Shown piece by piece: positions 1 to 8,733 of a stretch of DNA of 64,000 bases. The first letter of the stretch is position 1. Each line of letters begins with the position of its first letter. Under the pieces are notes generated by a model, which was given only the letters and a program-made list of their open reading frames with translations, was not told where the DNA came from and ran no database searches. Source of the DNA: Oceanithermus profundus DSM 14977 (GTDB taxonomy: Bacteria > Deinococcota > Deinococci > Deinococcales > Marinithermaceae); the NCBI RefSeq assembly GCF_000183745.1, contig NC_014753.1, positions 1 through 64,000 of the forward strand, in the 5' to 3' direction. Both the position numbers and the translations under genes were made by a program.

Positions 1-9
1 GGCATGTCG

Positions 10-37
10 ACCAACCCCCACACGCGCGGGGAAAACC
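10..37 (+). CRISPR. single type I-E-like CRISPR repeat at the window edge
   Basis: Positions 15-37 match the layout of the E. coli I-E repeat over the same 23-base span: a C-run, a short palindromic stem ending in GCGGGG, then AAAACC. Only one copy is visible, and no second copy follows at about 61 bases, so this would be the last repeat of an array lying to the left. The sense orientation is plus, so the array would run towards cas6e. Calling it CRISPR rests on the repeat form and on the adjacent cas operon. Confidence 0.55.
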
Positions 38-91
38 CTTCTTCGCAACGCCTCTGCTTCGTGCGCACCCCCTGGAAGGGGTACGGACTTT

Positions 92-706
92 TCAAGTACC
101 TCCGGCGCTCCTGGCCCGCTTCAAGGATAGCATCCCGAGCCCCATGGACCGTCCGCGGCCTATGCCCTCGAGCATCATCCTTTGGGCTTCGGCCACTGCA
201 TCCCGCCCCACTTCAAGCCGCCCCTCAAAGAGCACGGCGTGGAGGGTGTACTTGTGACCGCCTGGCTTCTTGATTTCGAGGGGCACGGTACGAACGGGCA
301 CCACCTCGAGCAGCTTCATTGGGGCAAGCCGTTCCCCGAGCCACCGCACCTGCTCCTCAGGGTCGAGAAGCGGCCGTGCGCGCTGCTCATGCCTGCGCAC
401 CGCGTTGGCCTCGAGTCGGAAGGCGAAGGAGCCCGGGGTCAGACGCAGCTCGATGCGGCGGGTTTCGGCGTGCCCCAGGCCCCGCTCGAGCACGTAGCTC
501 AGGTCGGGGGTGTAGGGGGTTTGTACGAGGATCACTGCACCGGCCCGGCCGTTCGGGGGCTCGAGGCGCCACAGCAGCCTTCCTTCTCGCCCCTCCCCCT
601 TCAGGGAGTAGGCGATCCGGTGGAGGGCGTAGCGGTCCTCGAGGGCCCGACGGACTTCCTTGGCGTACGGGTTGAGCGTGAGCTTGGTCAGGTAGACGGC
701 GCTCAT
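92..706 (-). CDS. cas6e: Cas6e (CasE/Cse3) CRISPR RNA endonuclease
   Basis: Cuts pre-crRNA within each repeat and stays on the repeat hairpin as part of Cascade. The 204-residue protein has the family N-terminus (YLTKLTLNP), His29 in the YALHRI stretch aligned with the catalytic His26 of Thermus Cse3 as I recall it, and the C-terminal glycine-rich loop GIGRGRSMGLGMLSL. It is the last gene of the Cascade operon; its start overlaps the end of cas5e by 4 bases. No cas1 or cas2 lies between it and the repeat at the window edge. Confidence 0.95.
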   Translation of the reverse strand: MSAVYLTKLTLNPYAKEVRRALEDRYALHRIAYSLKGEGREGRLLWRLEPPNGRAGAVILVQTPYTPDLSYVLERGLGHAETRRIELRLTPGSFAFRLEANAVRRHEQRARPLLDPEEQVRWLGERLAPMKLLEVVPVRTVPLEIKKPGGHKYTLHAVLFEGRLEVGRDAVAEAQRMMLEGIGRGRSMGLGMLSLKRARSAGGT

Positions 707-1362
707 GCGGTTTCCTCCTGAGTGGGCCGCGCCACGATCTGGTAACGCCTCACGGCTCGCACCCCGATGGTGCGCGGGGTTCCGAACTCCGCCAGTGCCC
801 GCTCCGGGGCGTCATGGACCAGAAGCTCCCCTTCCGGGTCGTCCACGTAGACGTCGACGCTGCGGGATTCGCGCGCCGGGACGATCAGGGGCTCGCTCTC
901 GAGGGCTCCCTCGAGCCCCAACTCCAGCCGCAGTCCCCGGTAGAGCGGGGCGGCGGGGTAGAAGCCCTTCTGCCCCAGGTAGGGCACGAAGTGCGGAGCC
1001 TGAAGTGCCTGCGCGAGCTCCTTGAGGGGCGCCCTCTCCCCTTCCAGCCCCACGAGGAACGCGGCGTCCGCGAGGTAGGTGCGCCAGGTCTGGGCGTCCT
1101 TGAGGCCGCGCCCCTTGGCCTGGACGACGTTCTTGACCGTCTGGTAGTCCACCTCCAGGACCCCGGGGCGGTCGACTCGAACCCCCATCCGCAGGGCCGT
1201 GAGGTCGGCGATGTCGCTGCCGCGCGGACGCCCCAAGGCTCCGGCGAGCAGACCGATCACCCCTGACTTCGTAGGCAACGGTTGGGTCGGCCGGCGCTCG
1301 AGGCGCGGCCCCGTGCGCCAGCTTTGCATCGGGCCGTAGAGCTGCACGAGCAGGGTGGCCAC
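703..1362 (-). CDS. cas5e: Cas5e (CasD) Cascade subunit
   Basis: Binds the 5' handle of the crRNA and caps the Cas7 backbone. The 219-residue protein has the typical N-terminus (LLVQLYGPMQSWR), the TKSGVIGLLAGALG segment and the glycine-rich GTPRTIGVRAVRRYQIV end. The start is GTG at 1362, behind a GGAGG box four bases away and one base after the cas7e stop, so translation is probably coupled. Length is normal for the family. Confidence 0.95.
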   Translation of the reverse strand: MATLLVQLYGPMQSWRTGPRLERRPTQPLPTKSGVIGLLAGALGRPRGSDIADLTALRMGVRVDRPGVLEVDYQTVKNVVQAKGRGLKDAQTWRTYLADAAFLVGLEGERAPLKELAQALQAPHFVPYLGQKGFYPAAPLYRGLRLELGLEGALESEPLIVPARESRSVDVYVDDPEGELLVHDAPERALAEFGTPRTIGVRAVRRYQIVARPTQEETA

Positions 1363-1363
1363 G

Positions 1364-2509
1364 CTACCTCCGGGTCACGGCATTCACGACGTCTTGCATG
1401 GCGTCCTCGATCGAGCGGGACGCGACGATGCCGGCGTCGTCGGGAAGCCGCACGTCCAAAGACGGAAGCGCCACCCAGCGCGCCGTGCTCGCGGGCCGGG
1501 AGCCGTACATGGTCTCGAGGTCCTGCCAGCGGCGCAGCAAGGCGCGGATGGACGGCAGGGTGTAGCCGCCCTCCCCCGCGGTCACCGGACGGTCGAAGGC
1601 GCCGGCCAGGCTGCGGGGTTCCCCGGCGTGGGCGACCAACAGTACCGCCTCCGGCAGGGTGTAGGCGGCGTGCGACGATTGCATCCCGCCCGGCAGCTCC
1701 TTGACGAAGGCCTCGACGAAGGCCTTCAGAAACTCCGCGGCCAAGGCCTGGTCGCCCTCGAGGCCCCGCACGAGCTCGGTGTAGTCGACGGCGGCGTAGC
1801 GGTAGAGGGTGGCCGCCGAGTAGCTGCGCTCGCCGATCATGCCTGCGGTCGCCTCGCCGTCCGCGGCCAGGTCGTCGCTGGTGATGAAGTAGTCGCTCTC
1901 GGGGTAGGCGGCGTGGGTCGAGAAAGCGTGCGCCACGTGCGCGGCGGCGTTGACGTTCCCCTCCGGGAGGCTGGCCATCATCCGCCCGAAGAGTGCGATG
2001 TCGCCCGCTTTCGCCTTGAGGAGGAGCCGCTGCACCTCGTCGACCAACCCCTTGGGCAAGGACTTCTTGGCGGGCGCCTTCTTACCGCCCTCCTCGGCCT
2101 TGACCTGGGCCTCGCGGTTGGCCATGATCGTCTGCTCGATGGTCCCCCAGTTCGCCCTCAGCAGCTCGGCGAGCTCCTCGACCTGCCCCCACGACAGAAA
2201 GATGAGGGTGTCGAGGACGCCCTTCTTGAGCTTGAAGCCCACGAGTTCGAGGGCCTCCTCGAGGACCCCCAGCTCGACGTCGGGCAGGTGTTCGGTCAGG
2301 GCCCGGGCGAGCTGGCGGGTGCGAACACCCAGCTTCGAGCGGTCGAACTGCTCGCGGAAGCGACGGCGCATGGCGTACTTTTGCGACTGCGAGCTCAGGC
2401 GGATCCGCGGCACGCCTCCGAAGGTGACTTGCTTGGGGAAGCCGGCGTCGTCGCGGTTCAGGTTGGCGGCGGGGACGGTCTGGATGAGGTGGATTTCCAG
2501 TACGTTCAT
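1364..2509 (-). CDS. cas7e: Cas7e (CasC/Cse4) Cascade backbone subunit
   Basis: Forms the helical backbone that coats the crRNA spacer and aligns it with target DNA. The 381-residue protein starts MNVLEIHLIQTVPAANLNRD, a hallmark of the family, and contains the RIRLSSQSQKYAMRRRF segment and a central FGRMMASLPEGNVNAA region. It is the third gene from the 3' end of the operon, 13 bases after cas11e, with a GGAGG-type ribosome binding site. No disruption is visible. Confidence 0.96.
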   Translation of the reverse strand: MNVLEIHLIQTVPAANLNRDDAGFPKQVTFGGVPRIRLSSQSQKYAMRRRFREQFDRSKLGVRTRQLARALTEHLPDVELGVLEEALELVGFKLKKGVLDTLIFLSWGQVEELAELLRANWGTIEQTIMANREAQVKAEEGGKKAPAKKSLPKGLVDEVQRLLLKAKAGDIALFGRMMASLPEGNVNAAAHVAHAFSTHAAYPESDYFITSDDLAADGEATAGMIGERSYSAATLYRYAAVDYTELVRGLEGDQALAAEFLKAFVEAFVKELPGGMQSSHAAYTLPEAVLLVAHAGEPRSLAGAFDRPVTAGEGGYTLPSIRALLRRWQDLETMYGSRPASTARWVALPSLDVRLPDDAGIVASRSIEDAMQDVVNAVTRR

Positions 2510-2522
2510 TCGTAGCTCCTCC

Positions 2523-3005
2523 CTACTTGGTCGGCTGGTCGGCTTTCGCTAGGCGGTAGTAGGTTCGCGCCCAGGCGATGCGGGGGTCGGGGTTTCTTCT
2601 GGTTTCGATGCGCTCGAGGTCCGCGAACAGGTAGCCGTAGTCGAAGCCCTGGTCAGCGGTCTTGAGCCTGCGTACCATCTGGCGCAACAGTTCGGGCAGG
2701 ACGGACCACTCGGCAACGAGCAGCCGCTCCATCCGCCGGTCGAGGGCCTCGTCGCGCCCCAGACGCCTCACGGCCTCGGCGAACGGCACCAAGGGTTCGT
2801 GAGCGGGATGGTAGGCGAAGAGAACCGCGACGACGAAGGGGGAGCGCAGCGGGCCGAGGGCGCTCTCCCCCGCCCAGCCGGCCAAGTGCTTGATTGCGGT
2901 GACGTCTTCGTGGGCGGTCGCGGGCGCCACCCGACGCAGTTCAGCCAGCGCGCGCGGGCGGGCCTTCAGCCCGAGAAGGTAATTGGCGAAGGGGTGTTCA
3001 GGCAT
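2523..3005 (-). CDS. cse2: Cas11e (CasB/Cse2) Cascade small subunit
   Basis: An all-helical small subunit, two copies of which stabilise the R-loop in Cascade. The 160-residue protein contains the Arg-rich stretch PRALAELRRVAPAT near the N-terminus and the RFxx-like C-terminal YGYLFADLERIET segment. It overlaps the end of cas8e by 8 bases and precedes cas7e, the standard order. The family is divergent; position in the operon is the strongest evidence. Confidence 0.92.
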   Translation of the reverse strand: MPEHPFANYLLGLKARPRALAELRRVAPATAHEDVTAIKHLAGWAGESALGPLRSPFVVAVLFAYHPAHEPLVPFAEAVRRLGRDEALDRRMERLLVAEWSVLPELLRQMVRRLKTADQGFDYGYLFADLERIETRRNPDPRIAWARTYYRLAKADQPTK

Positions 3006-4416
3006 GCGAGACCTCCTTGGGGTTGCGGGCGAGGGGGCGGAGCCGGTTCGCCAGCAGGGCCAGGATACGGGGGTGGTTGGCGTAGGGCACGGCTAGGGCC
3101 TCCTCCACCCGGCGCAGCGCCGTGGCCAGGACGTCGGGAGCGTCCCCCGACCCCGCCGTGTACGCCTCGAAGACCGCATTCCAGTACGGAGCCAGGGGGT
3201 TGAGCGTGCGGTAGCGCGCGGCCACCTGGCTGTTCGACCAGTGCGGGTGCGCCTCGTGGAGCACGTGGAAGACTACCTTCCGCGCGGCTTCGGCGGTTTC
3301 TTCGGCCGCCTCGAGCAGGGCGAGGGTGGCTTCGCCGGGGAGCGCGCTCGCGCGCAGCTGCTCGAGCCGGTGTCCGAGGACCTTCGCCGGCCGCTTGGGG
3401 TCGGTGAGGAGGGCGCCGACCGCGACGTAGCGCGGCAACTCCCCGGTGAGGGCGAGGGCGTGGCGCAGGGTCGAGGGGTACCGCGCCCCCTCCCCTACCG
3501 GCAGGGCGGCGAGCAAGTCGAACGCCGCTTCGCGCTCGGGGTCGAGCCGGTGGGGTACGCGGCCCTGGGTGCGGTGCTCGGTCCAGGCCAGCATGGGGTC
3601 GTTGGGAAGGTCATCGTAGCGCCACCCCGCAGCGTAGCGCACCTGGGCGTAGCGGCCGCCGGGGGTGGGGATCAGGCGAACGGCGCGCGAGAGGTAGGTG
3701 TACGCCGTGGCCGGACCCAGGGGCTGGACGCGGGTGCGGTAGGCCTCGACGTCGGCCGCCGTGGGCTGGGGACGTTCCCAGAACGGAAGGTCGGCGGGCT
3801 CGCTGGGGCCGGCCAGGTTGAGCAGCAGGGTGCGGGCAAGGGTCTCCCCCACCGCGTGGAACTGAGCGAAGCGCGCGCTGGGGGCGTCGAGAACCGACGT
3901 AACCCCGTTGCGGTTAAGCAAGCCCCCGACGGCGAAGGTCTGGTGGGCGAGGAGGGTGCGCGCGGCTTGGGCCGGCGAGAGGGGCGGGGGGTCGCTATCC
4001 GGGCGGCCGGTGAGCAACGGCCAGCCTCCCTGCGGCAGGTCGGCGGTGAGTACGGTGATCGCGGTCGGGGTCGTCTCCACGTCGGGAACTTGCAGGAAGG
4101 GGGTATCGCCCTCGAGGGCGAAGCGCTCGCGGTGCTCGTTCAGGTAGGTCCCGATCGCGTCCGCGGGCAACCGGCCTTCGCGGTAGAGCCGTTGCAGGTC
4201 GGCGAGGTCGCGCCCAGGGGTAAGGACCCGGTAGAGGATCGCAAGCAAAAGCCGCAGCACGGCCATGTGCTCGAGGGGGTGGGCTAGCGCGAGGCCCCGG
4301 AACTCGTGAGCCCGCTCGAGGGCCTCCAAAAGCCCCACTTCCCGGGGTGAACCCGAGGTCGGGAGTATCGGTATCCAGGCATCCGTAATCAGATTGAACG
4401 CGCCGGTGTTCTTCAT
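2998..4416 (-). CDS. cas8e: Cas8e (CasA/Cse1) Cascade large subunit
   Basis: Recognises the PAM and recruits Cas3. The 472-residue protein has the family opening (FNLITDAWIPI), the GLALAHPLEHMAVLRLLLAI segment and a C-terminal helical bundle; E. coli CasA is about 502 residues. The start ATG at 4416 has AAGGAA seven bases upstream. Upstream lies dcd rather than cas3, the usual first gene, so the operon as seen here lacks the Cas3 nuclease-helicase; it may be encoded elsewhere. Confidence 0.95.
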   Translation of the reverse strand: MKNTGAFNLITDAWIPILPTSGSPREVGLLEALERAHEFRGLALAHPLEHMAVLRLLLAILYRVLTPGRDLADLQRLYREGRLPADAIGTYLNEHRERFALEGDTPFLQVPDVETTPTAITVLTADLPQGGWPLLTGRPDSDPPPLSPAQAARTLLAHQTFAVGGLLNRNGVTSVLDAPSARFAQFHAVGETLARTLLLNLAGPSEPADLPFWERPQPTAADVEAYRTRVQPLGPATAYTYLSRAVRLIPTPGGRYAQVRYAAGWRYDDLPNDPMLAWTEHRTQGRVPHRLDPEREAAFDLLAALPVGEGARYPSTLRHALALTGELPRYVAVGALLTDPKRPAKVLGHRLEQLRASALPGEATLALLEAAEETAEAARKVVFHVLHEAHPHWSNSQVAARYRTLNPLAPYWNAVFEAYTAGSGDAPDVLATALRRVEEALAVPYANHPRILALLANRLRPLARNPKEVSHA

Positions 4417-4510
4417 GTTTATTCCTTGATTCGCCTCACTTCAAGACTCTTCGCCCGAGCCGAATCCATCATCGCATGAGTCGATTCGCCCCTTGGGCTC
4501 ATTACTGCCT

Positions 4511-5059
4511 CTAGATCTTGGGCAGGGTGATGCCCCGCTGGCCCTGGTACTTGCCGCCGCGGCTCTTGTAGGTGACCTCCGGGGTCTCGCCCTCGAAGAA
4601 GAGGAGCTGGACGATGCCCTCGCCGGCATAGACGCGGGCGGGCAGCGGGGTGGTGTTGGAGATCTCCAGGGTGACGTGGCCTTCCCAGCCCGGTTCCAGC
4701 GGGGTGACGTTGGCCACGATGCCGCAACGGGCGTAGGTGGACTTGCCCAGCGCGATGGCGATCACGTTTTCGGGCATGCGGATGTACTCGATCGAGCGGG
4801 TGAGCGCGAAGGAGTTGGGCGGGATCAGGACCTCGTCGGCCTCGATCTCCACGAAGCTCTGAGGGTCGAAGGCCTTGGGGTCGACCACGGCGCCGTAGGC
4901 GTTGGTGAAGACCTTCCACTCGGGCGCGGCGCGCAGGTCGTAACCGAACGAGCTGAGGCCGTAGGAGATCACGCCTTCCCGCACCAGGTTTTCCTCGAAA
5001 GGCTCGATCATGCCGTGTTCCCGGGCCATCCGCCGGATCCACCGGTCGGGTTTAATCAT
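4511..5059 (-). CDS. dcd: dCTP deaminase
   Basis: Converts dCTP to dUTP, feeding thymidylate synthesis, which fits with ThyX and NrdJ elsewhere in the window. The 182-residue protein contains [18 protein letters not shown] and [13 protein letters not shown], the last carrying the catalytic Glu region of the family. I chose ATG at 5059, seven bases from a GGAGG box; the frame also opens with GTG at 5062, only four bases from it. About 95 bases separate the stop from cas8e, with no clear promoter between them, so dcd and the cas genes may be co-transcribed. Confidence 0.95.
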   Translation of the reverse strand: MIKPDRWIRRMAREHGMIEPFEENLVREGVISYGLSSFGYDLRAAPEWKVFTNAYGAVVDPKAFDPQSFVEIEADEVLIPPNSFALTRSIEYIRMPENVIAIALGKSTYARCGIVANVTPLEPGWEGHVTLEISNTTPLPARVYAGEGIVQLLFFEGETPEVTYKSRGGKYQGQRGITLPKI

Positions 5060-5254
5060 CACCCGGCCTCCTTCCTCCTAGGGTTTCCTGAAGCCTTCGA
5101 CCAAAAGCTCTTCGTTGGGCGATAAGGGCAGAAACGGCCACCGGCATGTTGCCACCCTCGGGGATGTCGCCGGCACGCTCTCGCCCTTTGGATTTCGTGA
5201 GGGCCAGCTCGGCTGCCATGGACCAACAGTAGCGAAAGGCTCGCGTGGAATGGG

Positions 5255-5291
5255 AGAAAAATAAAAAGGCCCCTAGGCGTGGTAGGGGCTC
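5255..5291 (-). terminator. Rho-independent terminator
   Basis: Read on the minus strand, GCCCCTA and TAGGGGC arms (5269-5275 with 5283-5289) form a hairpin followed by CCTTTTTATTTTT. It would end the transcript of the helicase-methyltransferase operon before dcd. Confidence 0.8.
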
Positions 5292-5567
5292 GAGGTTAGG
5301 TGACTGCTCGGATAAGCTGACCCATTTTTGACTTCGGATGGGAATCGCCCACGCCGCGATCCTGGATTCAGGGTAGCGGGTTCGGTGCGCGGGCTGGGGG
5401 GCAAAACGGGGTAACTCGTTTTGAGCCAACAAGGAGCGGGGCGGCGCGGCGCCCCGGGAAAGCAATATTCGCGCAAGCGTGGACCTTGTACCTGACTCCT
5501 CCGCGCAGGAGTGCCGCCAATGGCTTCACGATCGGCGCCGCGAAGCCCTGATTGCAGGAACCGACGC

Positions 5568-5616
5568 GCCGGCGCGCGGCGCCGTCGTCCTCCATGGTAG
5601 TGCGCCGCGCGCCGGC
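5568..5616. repeat. 15-bp perfect inverted repeat after the helicase stop
   Basis: Arms 5568-5582 and 5602-5616 are exactly complementary (GGCGCGCGGCGC core) around a 19-base loop. The stop codon of the minus-strand helicase gene is 8 bases away. There is no T-run, so it may protect the mRNA end, pause polymerase or bind a protein. Confidence 0.6.
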
Positions 5617-5623
5617 CGTGGGT

Positions 5624-7711
5624 TCATCCTGCCTTGAGCAGTTCAGGAAAGAGCACGGCCGCTTCCTTTGGAGGACGTTTCCTTCCTGGCAGCTCGACCC
5701 CCTCCTTCTCAAGTTCTCCCACGGTGGGGAGCTCGAGGGGCGCCGAGGGGATGTGACCGGCGCACTGGCGCTTGGGGGGTAGCTCCTTGTTTTCGGGGAG
5801 CTTGTTAGCGGACGCGCCCTCGAGACCAAGGGTCGCGATCCGGATCTTGGACGGATCAAAGCTGGTGTCGCGTGCGCCGGCCAAGGCGCGGGCAAGGCTA
5901 ACGGAGGCCTCGTCGTTCGCCATGGCGTTGAGGCCACCCTCGACCAGGAGCCCTTCAATGGCGTGGCTCGCCTGGGCCTTGGCGGCAAGCAACCCCAGGG
6001 CCTTGGTTTGCAGCGTCGCCCGGTAGACGAAGTACACGACCCGAACCGGGTGTTTTTGCCCGATGCGCCAACTTCTGCGAGCGGCCTGCCGAAGCACGTA
6101 GACGCTCGGCTCGACCTGGTAGTAGACGAGCGTGGGGAAGTCGATGAGGTCGAGGCCCGTCTGCACGAGACGCGGATGCAGGATGAGCACATCGAGGCCC
6201 TCTCGCACCGCCTTTTGGATCCAGGCCTCGCGTTTGCGGGCGCTTGCGGTGCTGGAATAGAGCGCCCGCGCGCGAAAGCCGCTCGTGGTCAGAATCCGCT
6301 CGAGCCTTCCAGCCAGGTTCCGCTCACCGGTGTTCTGCACGAACACGATGACGCGCCGGCCCCGTGCACGCTCTTGCCTGACGAGCTCGACGAGCTCTTC
6401 TTCCTTCGGCAACGTTTCCAGCTCGAGGGGAGGGTGCGCATACTCGTCGGCTACATTGAAACCCTCCGTGGCGGTGTCGATGCTGAACACGCCGGCGTGG
6501 AAGTAGGCCCCGAGGAGATGCGGCTCTTTGCGAAGGTCCTTGTCGTCGAACCAGCCCATCAGGGAGTCGTACCACTCCTCCAGAAGCGGGCCCGGGTCGA
6601 TCTCCCGAACTTCTTCGCCATAGGGCGGCAAGCCTCCGGCCACGTCCGATAGCTTCAGGAAGACGGTGAACGGCAATAAAAAGTAGAGCAGCATTGGGCT
6701 CGTGGCCGGGATCTCCTTGGTCCTCAACGCCGTGCGCCCGCGCCGCGTCGTGATCCCGCGGTTTTCCTTGTCGACAACCTCCACACGCTCGACCGCGCCA
6801 TAGGTCTCGATGAACTTCTTGACCTCGTCGCGCGCGAAGTGCTCGCGGAACGGGCGAACGAAGCGCCACAGGAGGAAGAACAAAGTGGAGGCGTACCCGC
6901 CGAAGAGCGTTCCGGTAAGGATCAGCGAGCGCGGTATGGCTTCCGCAAGCATCCCTGCCGCCACGCCCTGGGCGCTGTCCGCCGCCTTGTACTCGTGGGC
7001 TTCGTCAAGGATCAGCAGGTCGAAGAACCCCCGCATGCGTCGTTTGACGTACTCCGCGAGCGGGTACTTGACCGAGCCATCCTTGCGACGGGCGCGTTTG
7101 GGGTCAGGCGCGTAGAGCGGCTCGCCGCAGCGCGCGCACACGGGGCGTTGCAGCTTGGCGATGCTGGCCGGCCCGGGAATGGCACCGCTCTTCTCGTCCC
7201 TGAAGACTTGCCCGCAGCGGATGCAGCGGGGTATACCGCGAGAGAAGTAGATCCCCTGAGGCACGGTGGGAGCCCCGAGCTTGGCGCGCTCCCTGCTCAA
7301 GACGACGAAGAGGGGGCGGTCGGAAGGCAGCTTGCGCGCCTGCTCGAGGTCGGTGATGGTCTCCGCAATCACGACCTGCGCCTTCGGGACGGTGGCTTCG
7401 ATCTCCGCGCGCCACTTCTCTACGAGGTGGGGCGGGCAAAGGACGAGCGTGCGCTCCGAGGCGGCCGCCGCGGTGGCGGCGGCGATGAACGACTTCCCGG
7501 AGCCCATCTCCCCTACGACGATCGCCGTTCCGTACGTTTCGAGGGCTCGACGGGCGGCGTGGATCGCGAGCGCTTGGCGCCCGAGCGGCTTCCGGAGCAG
7601 CTCGGGCAGTTTGCCCGGTTCACGCACGACCGCAGGGAAAGCACGGTCCACGTGGGAGAGAAGCGCGCTGGCGTACTGCGCCAGGAAGCTGCCGAGGTCC
7701 TGGATCTTCAT
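5624..7711 (-). CDS. SNF2-like superfamily 2 helicase with inserted zinc finger
   Basis: A 695-residue DNA translocase. Visible are a Walker A GEMGSGKS near residue 68, a DEAH box in LLILDEAHEY, motif III in LILTGTLFGG, and motif VI QAARRSWRIGQ near the C-terminal third, typical of SNF2 ATPases. A CxxC...CxxC pair (CIRCG and CARCG) is inserted between motifs Ia and II. The start overlaps the stop of the methyltransferase gene by 4 bases, so the two are translationally coupled. Helicase-methyltransferase pairs of this kind occur on phages and conjugative elements; a role in DNA modification or counter-defence is inferred. Confidence 0.8.
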   Translation of the reverse strand: MKIQDLGSFLAQYASALLSHVDRAFPAVVREPGKLPELLRKPLGRQALAIHAARRALETYGTAIVVGEMGSGKSFIAAATAAAASERTLVLCPPHLVEKWRAEIEATVPKAQVVIAETITDLEQARKLPSDRPLFVVLSRERAKLGAPTVPQGIYFSRGIPRCIRCGQVFRDEKSGAIPGPASIAKLQRPVCARCGEPLYAPDPKRARRKDGSVKYPLAEYVKRRMRGFFDLLILDEAHEYKAADSAQGVAAGMLAEAIPRSLILTGTLFGGYASTLFFLLWRFVRPFREHFARDEVKKFIETYGAVERVEVVDKENRGITTRRGRTALRTKEIPATSPMLLYFLLPFTVFLKLSDVAGGLPPYGEEVREIDPGPLLEEWYDSLMGWFDDKDLRKEPHLLGAYFHAGVFSIDTATEGFNVADEYAHPPLELETLPKEEELVELVRQERARGRRVIVFVQNTGERNLAGRLERILTTSGFRARALYSSTASARKREAWIQKAVREGLDVLILHPRLVQTGLDLIDFPTLVYYQVEPSVYVLRQAARRSWRIGQKHPVRVVYFVYRATLQTKALGLLAAKAQASHAIEGLLVEGGLNAMANDEASVSLARALAGARDTSFDPSKIRIATLGLEGASANKLPENKELPPKRQCAGHIPSAPLELPTVGELEKEGVELPGRKRPPKEAAVLFPELLKAG

Positions 7712-8733
7712 CGGATCTCCTTGAGCTCGTGAGTCTGGAGGTTGAAGGCCTGGATCGTGGATACGTAACGTTCGCGCACGAGCTGGATCTTGCGCTCCCC
7801 GTCGTCTTCCGGGGGCAACTCCTCACGGACCTTCTCGACGCGACCGCGCAGCAGCAGCGGCCCCTCGTCGGTGGCCACGACGGTTTCGTTCAGGTGGCCT
7901 GCGGCGACCAGCAGGGCGAGGTGTTCGCGGCTCAGCGGAACGAGCGGGGGCATCTTCGCGGGCGCCTCGACGCTGCGGGCACGAGCGCGCAAGCTGTCCC
8001 ATGCGGGGCTTCGGGCGGCCAGCTTGAGGTAGTCTTCGGGCTCGAGCCCCCGGTCGACGAGCCGTATTGCATCGAGGTCGCCTTTCGGCACCGTGTAGCG
8101 CAAAGTACGGGAAAGGGCAACGTGCCTTAGGTCTTGCTCTTCAGGTTCGAGGCGAGGATCTTCGACGATGACGGGGTCCTTGCGCTTCCTGCCCAGGACG
8201 ACCACCTGGCGAAACGCCCGGTACTCGGGTTCGGGAAAGCGCAGGGCGCGCACTTCCTCGTAGTGGCTGAGCAGCAACCCGGCGGCGGCGGGCAAGGAAT
8301 ACTCCGGAATGATGTAGACCAGCACCCCCTGAGGAACCAGGGCGTCCACGAAACGTTCGAGGAACTCGACCTCGAGGCGCTTCCCGCCGCCCGCGTCATC
8401 GTAGGGAGGATTGAGGAAGAGCAACGAGAACCCCGCTGCTTCGAACCCCAGGGCGTTGCCAACGGCCACCTTCTCGACCTTGCCTCGGGCCTTGGTCGCT
8501 CGATGTCGGTCGAGCTCGATGCCGTAAGCCTTTACGTAAACCTTGTGCGACTCACCAACCAACCCCGTGAGGGCGCCGAAGGCCTCGCCATCCCCGACGG
8601 CGGGGTCGAGGGCGGCCAGGCTCACGTACTCCCCGCTCCATGTCATCGGGGGTAAGACGATCCGGCCGATCCACTCGATTACGCTCAAAGGGGTGGGAAA
8701 GAAGCCTGCCTTGACTCGACCAGCGTGCCTCAT
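7708..8733 (-). CDS. adenine-specific DNA methyltransferase-like protein (NPPY motif, DUF6094 type)
   Basis: A 341-residue Rossmann methyltransferase. Motif I is in ALDPAVGDGEAFGAL and the catalytic motif IV is LLFLNPPYDD, as in N6-adenine DNA methylases. The N-terminus KAGFFPTPLSVIEWI resembles Eco57I-like and DUF6094 proteins (family from memory). It has no obvious target-recognition domain, so specificity may come from the helicase. Start overlaps the preceding gene's stop by 4 bases, and its own stop overlaps the helicase start by 4 bases: a tight operon. Confidence 0.78.
   Translation of the reverse strand: MRHAGRVKAGFFPTPLSVIEWIGRIVLPPMTWSGEYVSLAALDPAVGDGEAFGALTGLVGESHKVYVKAYGIELDRHRATKARGKVEKVAVGNALGFEAAGFSLLFLNPPYDDAGGGKRLEVEFLERFVDALVPQGVLVYIIPEYSLPAAAGLLLSHYEEVRALRFPEPEYRAFRQVVVLGRKRKDPVIVEDPRLEPEEQDLRHVALSRTLRYTVPKGDLDAIRLVDRGLEPEDYLKLAARSPAWDSLRARARSVEAPAKMPPLVPLSREHLALLVAAGHLNETVVATDEGPLLLRGRVEKVREELPPEDDGERKIQLVRERYVSTIQAFNLQTHELKEIR

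Larger units (their letters stand above)
5063..5623. other. gene-free interval between helicase operon and dcd
   Basis: About 560 bases without a convincing gene. Short open frames here lack a ribosome binding site or run through a terminator. The interval holds a long inverted repeat at 5568-5616, a smaller ACTCCT/AGGAGT hairpin near 5494-5510, and a minus-strand terminator at 5255-5291. The dcd ribosome binding site is at the left end. I see no tRNA fold. Confidence 0.5.

Noticed and set aside
67-82. Second CRISPR repeat suggested by a CCCCCTGGAAGGGG hairpin
   Set aside because: It lies about 53 bases from the first repeat instead of about 61, and the AAAACC end is absent. It is only a short hairpin.
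5052-5465. A minus-strand frame covering the interval before dcd
   Set aside because: It runs through the terminator at 5255-5291 and has no ribosome binding site or protein-like composition.
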